A stretch of DNA of 19,144 bases, taken from contig DKFQ01000065.1 in the NCBI GenBank assembly GCA_002452425.1, forward strand, positions 1 to 19,144, written 5' to 3'. The notes beneath the pieces were generated by a model that did no database searches, was not told the DNA's origin, and worked only from the letters and a program-made list of their open reading frames with translations. Made by a program: the position numbers and the translations under genes. This DNA is from Sulfurimonas sp. UBA6792 (lineage in GTDB: Bacteria; Campylobacterota; Campylobacteria; Campylobacterales; Sulfurimonadaceae). Below, piece by piece: positions 15,247 through 19,144 of this stretch; the first letter of the stretch is position 1; each line of letters starts with the position of its first letter.

Positions 15247-16902
15247 ATGGCGTTCGATAACGAATCATTTGAAGAAGAAGAAAATTTTGCAGAGATGTTT
15301 GCTGCAAGTGAAAAGCAGCAAGAAACAAGCCGCATTGTTGAGGGTGAAATTGTTGAAATCCAAGCGGATGAAAACAGAGCGTTAGTAGGTGTTGGCGATA
15401 AACTAGAGGGAATCCTTAGTTTAGATGAAATCAGCGAAAATGGCGCATTGAAGTTTAAAGTTGGTGATAAAATCAAAGTTATGGTAACAGGATACTACAA
15501 TGAGCGTCCTAAGATATCATACAAAAAAGTTTTAGAACAACAAAAAACTATTGATTTCATTGACAAGTACAAAGAGAACTTCGAAGATATCGTAATTGAC
15601 GGTGTAATTACTAAGAAAAACCGTGGTGGTTATGTAGTAGAAGCTGATGATGTAACATTCTTTATGCCTAAATCTTTAGCGGCTTTTAAAGAGAGCGAAG
15701 ATGTTGTTGGTCGCAAAATCAAAGCACAAGTTGTAAAAATTGATGAAGAGCAAAACTCTATCGTTGTCTCTCGTCGTAAACTTTTCAACGATGAGCGTAA
15801 AAAGAAAAAAGAAGCTATCGACAAGCTTATGGAAGATGGCAACATCATCGAGGGAACTATCAAGAAAATTACAAGCTATGGTATGTTTGTTGACGTTGGT
15901 GGTGTTGACGGTTTAGTTCACTACAATGAGATAAGCTACAAAGGACCAGTAAATCCTTCAAAACTTTACAAAGAGGGTGATACTGTAATGGTAAAAGCTA
16001 TCTCTTACGATAAAGACAAGAGACATCTTTCACTCTCTATCAAAGCAGTTCAGTCTGACCCTTGGGCAGAAGTTGAGAGCGAATTGGATGAGGGCGATAC
16101 TATCACTGTAACTGTTTCAAATATCGAAGCATATGGTGTTTTTGTTGATTTAGGAAACGACATAGAAGGTTTCTTACACATTTCAGAAATCTCATGGGAT
16201 AAAAACGTTAAAAATCCAAATGATTACCTAACAGTTGGTCAAGAGATTGATGTTGAAGTTATTGAAATCAATCCTAAAACACACAAGCTTCGTGTTTCAC
16301 TAAAGAGACTTTTAGCAAAACCTTTTGATGAGTTTATGAAGAATCATAAAGAGGGTGATGTAATCAAAGGAACTGTTACTTCATTGACAGATTTTGGTGC
16401 TTTTGTTCGTATCGATGGCATTGAGGGTCTTTTACACAATCAAGATATCTCATGGGACAAAAATGTCAAGTGTAAAGATGTTTTGAAAACTGGAGACGAA
16501 GTTGAAGTGAAGATTGCAAAAATTTCTCCGGATGACCAGAAGATTTCTCTTAACAGAAAAGCACTTTTAGAGAGCCCGATTGATACATTTGCTAAAAAAC
16601 ATAAGCTTAAGAGCGTTGTAACGGGAACTATTCGTGATATCAAAGATTTTGGCGTTTTTGTTTCACTAGAAGATGGTGTGGATGCTCTTATCCGTGATGA
16701 AGACCTTGCACCACTCCAAAAAACTGATTTGGCTGTAGGTCAAAAAATCGAAGCAGCAATCGCAGTTATTGATACACGCCGTGACCGTATTCGTTTATCT
16801 GTAAAGCAATTAGACTATATAAAAAATCAAGCAATGCTAGATGAAATCAACGATGATGAGTCACACTCTTTGGGTGATTTGATTAAAGATAAATTCAAGT
16901 AA
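15247..16902 (+). CDS. rpsA: 30S ribosomal protein S1
   Basis: A 551-residue protein with six S1 (OB-fold) repeats, the same number as E. coli S1 (557 residues). By eye the repeats begin near residues 33 (SRIVEGEIVEIQ), 117 (EDIVIDGVITKK), 198 (GNIIEGTIKKITSYGMFVDV), 284 (DTITVTVSNIEAYGVFVDL), 371 (GDVIKGTVTSLTDFGAFVRI) and 458 (SVVTGTIRDIKDFGVFVSL). The first two are divergent, as expected for the ribosome-binding end; repeats 3-6 carry the aromatic FGxFV-type RNA-binding strand. The protein recruits structured mRNAs to the 30S subunit. It follows its own promoter and the AGAGGA ribosome site. The downstream gene starts four bases after the stop. The codon pattern and acidic N-terminus are as expected. 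Confidence 0.97.
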   Translation: MAFDNESFEEEENFAEMFAASEKQQETSRIVEGEIVEIQADENRALVGVGDKLEGILSLDEISENGALKFKVGDKIKVMVTGYYNERPKISYKKVLEQQKTIDFIDKYKENFEDIVIDGVITKKNRGGYVVEADDVTFFMPKSLAAFKESEDVVGRKIKAQVVKIDEEQNSIVVSRRKLFNDERKKKKEAIDKLMEDGNIIEGTIKKITSYGMFVDVGGVDGLVHYNEISYKGPVNPSKLYKEGDTVMVKAISYDKDKRHLSLSIKAVQSDPWAEVESELDEGDTITVTVSNIEAYGVFVDLGNDIEGFLHISEISWDKNVKNPNDYLTVGQEIDVEVIEINPKTHKLRVSLKRLLAKPFDEFMKNHKEGDVIKGTVTSLTDFGAFVRIDGIEGLLHNQDISWDKNVKCKDVLKTGDEVEVKIAKISPDDQKISLNRKALLESPIDTFAKKHKLKSVVTGTIRDIKDFGVFVSLEDGVDALIRDEDLAPLQKTDLAVGQKIEAAIAVIDTRRDRIRLSVKQLDYIKNQAMLDEINDDESHSLGDLIKDKFK

Positions 16903-16906
16903 TAAT

Positions 16907-17392
16907 GTGCGAAAAATTCTAAGATGGCTCACTCCTCTCATTGCAGTAGGAGTGGCTGTTTTTATCCTTTTTTTTCTCATTTCAATAAATTCAGACGAAA
17001 CATCCGTAGCACTAACCCCCTTAGAGCATAAAAGTGATGTCGTTGTAGAACAACCACAACAAGTGTGGTTGAACCATTTTTCTAAAACAGAAAAATTAGG
17101 ATATTTTTACCCCGTAAATGAAGTTTTAATTCAAGTTGATTTGAATGAGAAGATTGTTGTAACAAAACCAACGATTTACAAGCTCTCTGCCCCTTTAATG
17201 GATCCTTATCAGCTCTTTTGCTTAAAAGAGGAGTTAAAACGTCATAATTTAAAGTATTATCTGAAAAAAGATAAAAACTCTGCAGAGTTGCTTATTTACT
17301 CAAAAGAGAGAGAGAAGTTAAACTCTCTTGTAGAAGTGTTAAAAAATTATCAAATTTCAGCCACTGTTGGGCTGTACAAAGAGGATACATAA
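16907..17392 (+). CDS. Unrecognised membrane-anchored periplasmic protein
   Basis: A 161-residue protein I do not recognise. It starts at GTG 16907, four bases after rpsA; an ATG two bases earlier (16905) is in another frame and ends after five codons. A single N-terminal membrane helix (about residues 10-28, LTPLIAVGVAVFILFFLISI) would anchor it, with the remainder in the periplasm by the positive-inside rule (MRKILRWL). Residues 50-161 are mixed alpha/beta and charged, with no cysteine pair or catalytic motif; the end (KDKNSAELLIYSKEREKLNSL...) could be a small SPOR-like or BON-like fold, which is speculation. No strong Shine-Dalgarno precedes it, so translation may be coupled to rpsA. A gene at this position also occurs in C. 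jejuni (Cj0892c, as I recall). Its TAA shares a base with the serA ATG. Confidence 0.8.
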   Translation: MRKILRWLTPLIAVGVAVFILFFLISINSDETSVALTPLEHKSDVVVEQPQQVWLNHFSKTEKLGYFYPVNEVLIQVDLNEKIVVTKPTIYKLSAPLMDPYQLFCLKEELKRHNLKYYLKKDKNSAELLIYSKEREKLNSLVEVLKNYQISATVGLYKEDT

Positions 17393-18981
17393 TGCAAAAA
17401 CATACTATAGTAGTTTGTGATCATATACATGAAGCTGGCTTAGAGATGCTTCGCAATGATAAAAGCATCCATTTTATCATGGCAGCGGATGAAGATAAAG
17501 AGAAACTTTTAGAAATTATTGAGCAAGCAGATGTTGCTATTACGAGAAGTTCCACTGATGTTGATGATAAATTTATTGCGCATGCAAAAAACATGAAAGC
17601 TATCGTTCGTGCTGGTGTTGGCGTGGATAATGTGGATATTCCTGGGTGCTCTAAAGAGGGCATCATCGTTATGAACGTTCCGACTGCAAACACAATCGCA
17701 GCAGTTGAACTAACAATGGCACACATGCTCTCTTGTATGAGAATGTTCCCATACTCTCATAACCACCTCAAGCATGAGAGAGTTTGGAAAAGAGAGAAGT
17801 GGTATGGGTATGAGCTAAAAGGTAAGAAACTTGGCGTTATCGGTTTTGGTAACATCGGTAGCCGTGTAGCAAAGAGAGCGCAGGCGTTTGAAATGGATAT
17901 CGTGGCATACGACCCATATATCAACCCTTCCAAAGTAACAGACCTTAATATGGTCTATACGAAAAATTTTGAAGATATTTTGGCATGTGACATCATCACT
18001 ATCCATACGCCAAAAAACAAAGAAACAACAAACATGATAGATAAGCACGAAATTGCAAAGATGAAAGAGGGTGTTGTTCTTATCAACTGTGCAAGAGGCG
18101 GTCTTTACAATGAAGAGGCTCTTTATGAGGGGCTAACAAACGGTAAAATCCGTTTTGCCGGTATTGATGTATTTATGAAAGAGCCGGCAACAAACCATCC
18201 GCTTTTAGACTTAGACAATGTTACAGTTTCACCTCACTTAGGCGCAAATACATATGAGTCTCAGTATAACATCGGTGTGCAGGCGGCTGAAAATGCTATC
18301 GCTGCGGCAAAAGGTATCTCTTATGCACACGCTATGAATCTTCCAATTGATGAGACAAAGATTCCTCCGTTTGTAAAGCCATTTTTAGAGATGGGACAAA
18401 AAATCGGTTTCTTGGAGTCTCAGCTTAACAAATCTCAAATCGTTGCGATAAAAGTAAGCGGACAGGGTGAGATAGCAAAATATGTTGATTCACTTGCGAC
18501 ATTTGTTGCAGTTGGTGCGATGAGCCAGATAAGTGACGATACTATCAACTACGTAAATGCTGACTTTGTAGCAAAAGAGAAAGGGATAAAAGTTGAGTTT
18601 GAAGCACTTCATGACTCATCTGTTTATAAAAACCTTATCACTATAAAGCTTACAACTGCTGAGGGTGGAACGACAACTATCAGTGCAACGATTTTTGATG
18701 ACAATATCTTTAGAATCGTATCTATTGATGGATTTGATATCGAGGTCGCGCTTAAAGGGGATATGATTATTCTTAAAAATCAGGATGTCCCAGGTGTTAT
18801 AGGCAATATCGGCACAACGTTAGCAAAATACAATGTCAATATTGCAGACTTCTCACTTGCTAGAAATGACAAAAAACAGGCACTTGCAGTTATCTTGGTT
18901 GATAACATTATCAGCGATGAAACGCTTGGTGAACTTCTTAAAATTGACGCTTGCTCAAGCGTTCAATACGCGAGATTATAA
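17392..18981 (+). CDS. serA: D-3-phosphoglycerate dehydrogenase, long form with ACT domain
   Basis: A 529-residue long-form phosphoglycerate dehydrogenase, oxidising 3-phosphoglycerate to 3-phosphohydroxypyruvate with NAD as the first step of serine synthesis. The NAD site is VIGFGNIGSRVAKRA (149-163). Catalytic residues of the 2-hydroxyacid dehydrogenase family are visible: Arg235 in INCARGG, Glu264 in FMKEP, and His282 in SPHLGANT. Residues of about 320-450 form the intervening (ASB) domain, and 455-525 form an ACT domain (MIILKNQDVPGVIGNIGTTL), which in relatives binds serine for feedback control. GAGGA at 17381-17385 lies six bases before the ATG, which overlaps the upstream stop by one base. 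A hairpin with a T-run follows the stop within 40 bases, so it ends the rpsA unit. Confidence 0.97.
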   Translation: MQKHTIVVCDHIHEAGLEMLRNDKSIHFIMAADEDKEKLLEIIEQADVAITRSSTDVDDKFIAHAKNMKAIVRAGVGVDNVDIPGCSKEGIIVMNVPTANTIAAVELTMAHMLSCMRMFPYSHNHLKHERVWKREKWYGYELKGKKLGVIGFGNIGSRVAKRAQAFEMDIVAYDPYINPSKVTDLNMVYTKNFEDILACDIITIHTPKNKETTNMIDKHEIAKMKEGVVLINCARGGLYNEEALYEGLTNGKIRFAGIDVFMKEPATNHPLLDLDNVTVSPHLGANTYESQYNIGVQAAENAIAAAKGISYAHAMNLPIDETKIPPFVKPFLEMGQKIGFLESQLNKSQIVAIKVSGQGEIAKYVDSLATFVAVGAMSQISDDTINYVNADFVAKEKGIKVEFEALHDSSVYKNLITIKLTTAEGGTTTISATIFDDNIFRIVSIDGFDIEVALKGDMIILKNQDVPGVIGNIGTTLAKYNVNIADFSLARNDKKQALAVILVDNIISDETLGELLKIDACSSVQYARL

Positions 18982-18987
18982 CTGACC

Positions 18988-19019
18988 TTACGCACTAAAA
19001 GTGCGTAAAACCTCTTTTT
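18988..19019 (+). terminator. Probable serA terminator hairpin
   Basis: TTACGCACT (18988-18996) pairs perfectly with AGTGCGTAA (19000-19008) around a 3-base loop, followed after six bases by a T-run at 19015-19019. It begins 6 bases after the serA stop. The T-run is short and slightly late, so efficiency is uncertain. The 5' arm can also pair with a second GTGCGTAA at 19101-19108. Confidence 0.6.
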
Positions 19020-19144
19020 CTCCCGCTTTACGCGGGTAGCTTCAGGGGGTTGCAAGGGACACTTGTGTTCCTGCTACAAATAGGGGCTTTGCTCCTAATT
19101 GTGCGTAACATTAGATTATTATTTGGAAGTGAGGCTTTAGCCTC
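18988..19144 (+). repeat. Cluster of short hairpins (REP-like), running off the window edge
   Basis: This final intergenic stretch holds no credible gene but at least five stem-loops: 18988-19008; CCCGC/GCGGG at 19022-19036; GGGACA/TGTTCC at 19056-19071, flanked by GTAGC (19036-19040) and GCTAC (19073-19077); TAGGGGC/GCTCCTA at 19081-19097; and GAGGC/GCCTC at 19131-19144. Three have a CTTTA- or CTTTG-type loop with unrelated stems. GTGCGTAA occurs twice (19001 and 19101). GTAG beside a hairpin recalls REP elements moved by RAYT transposases, but no transposase gene is visible and copy number is unknown. Confidence 0.5.

Noticed and set aside
16905..16922. ATG-started five-codon frame just after rpsA
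   Set aside because: It stops after five codons; the GTG two bases later opens the conserved-looking 161-residue frame.
19036..19077. GTAGC...GCTAC segment as a tRNA or riboswitch
   Set aside because: It has no cloverleaf arms, TTC loop or acceptor end, and no downstream gene within the window that it could regulate.

Overview
The window reads as an ordinary stretch of a Campylobacterota (Epsilonproteobacteria) chromosome, most like the Sulfurimonas group. The evidence is moderately AT-rich DNA, very tight gene packing with 1-4 base stop/start overlaps, and two gene orders I recall from Campylobacter jejuni. One is polyprenyl synthase-hemA-proS-fxsA-hemC-ubiD (around Cj0541-Cj0546). The other is HIT/pheS-pheT-aroA-ispH-rpsA-unknown-serA (around Cj0898-Cj0891c). 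The genus is inference; no 16S rRNA or other marker is present. No complete mobile element, CRISPR array, rRNA or tRNA was seen.

Left block (1-6825), all on the + strand and probably one transcript: the 3' end of a polyprenyl diphosphate synthase, hemA, a short proS starting at TTG, an fxsA-family membrane protein, a periplasmic DsbA/DsbC-like thiol oxidoreductase, hemC, and a UbiD-family decarboxylase of the futalosine menaquinone route. The theme is respiratory cofactors: isoprenoid tail, tetrapyrrole and quinone. HemA also uses charged tRNA, which may explain a tRNA synthetase beside it.

Middle block (6826-9567): a small exported monohaem cytochrome c-like protein with its own probable promoter, a 20-bp perfect palindrome, argH with an OsmC-family gene behind it, and a convergent HIT-family hydrolase on the - strand.

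Right block (9604-18981): pheS-pheT-aroA-ispH joined by ATGA overlaps or immediate stop/start junctions, a hairpin plus T-run terminator over the ispH stop, then rpsA (six S1 domains) with its own promoter, an unrecognised membrane-anchored protein starting at GTG, and long-form serA.

The final 163 bases carry no gene but hold a dense set of hairpins, three with a GCTTT(A/G)-type loop and different stems. An arm of the first can alternatively pair with a copy of its partner 100 bases downstream. This looks like a REP-like or multi-stem element continuing past the window.

No clearly new multi-gene system is present. The points most worth a second look are the missing editing domain in ProS together with altered editing-site residues in PheT, the hairpin element at the right edge, the hairpin in the pheS leader, and the thiol oxidoreductase overlapping fxsA inside the cofactor cluster.
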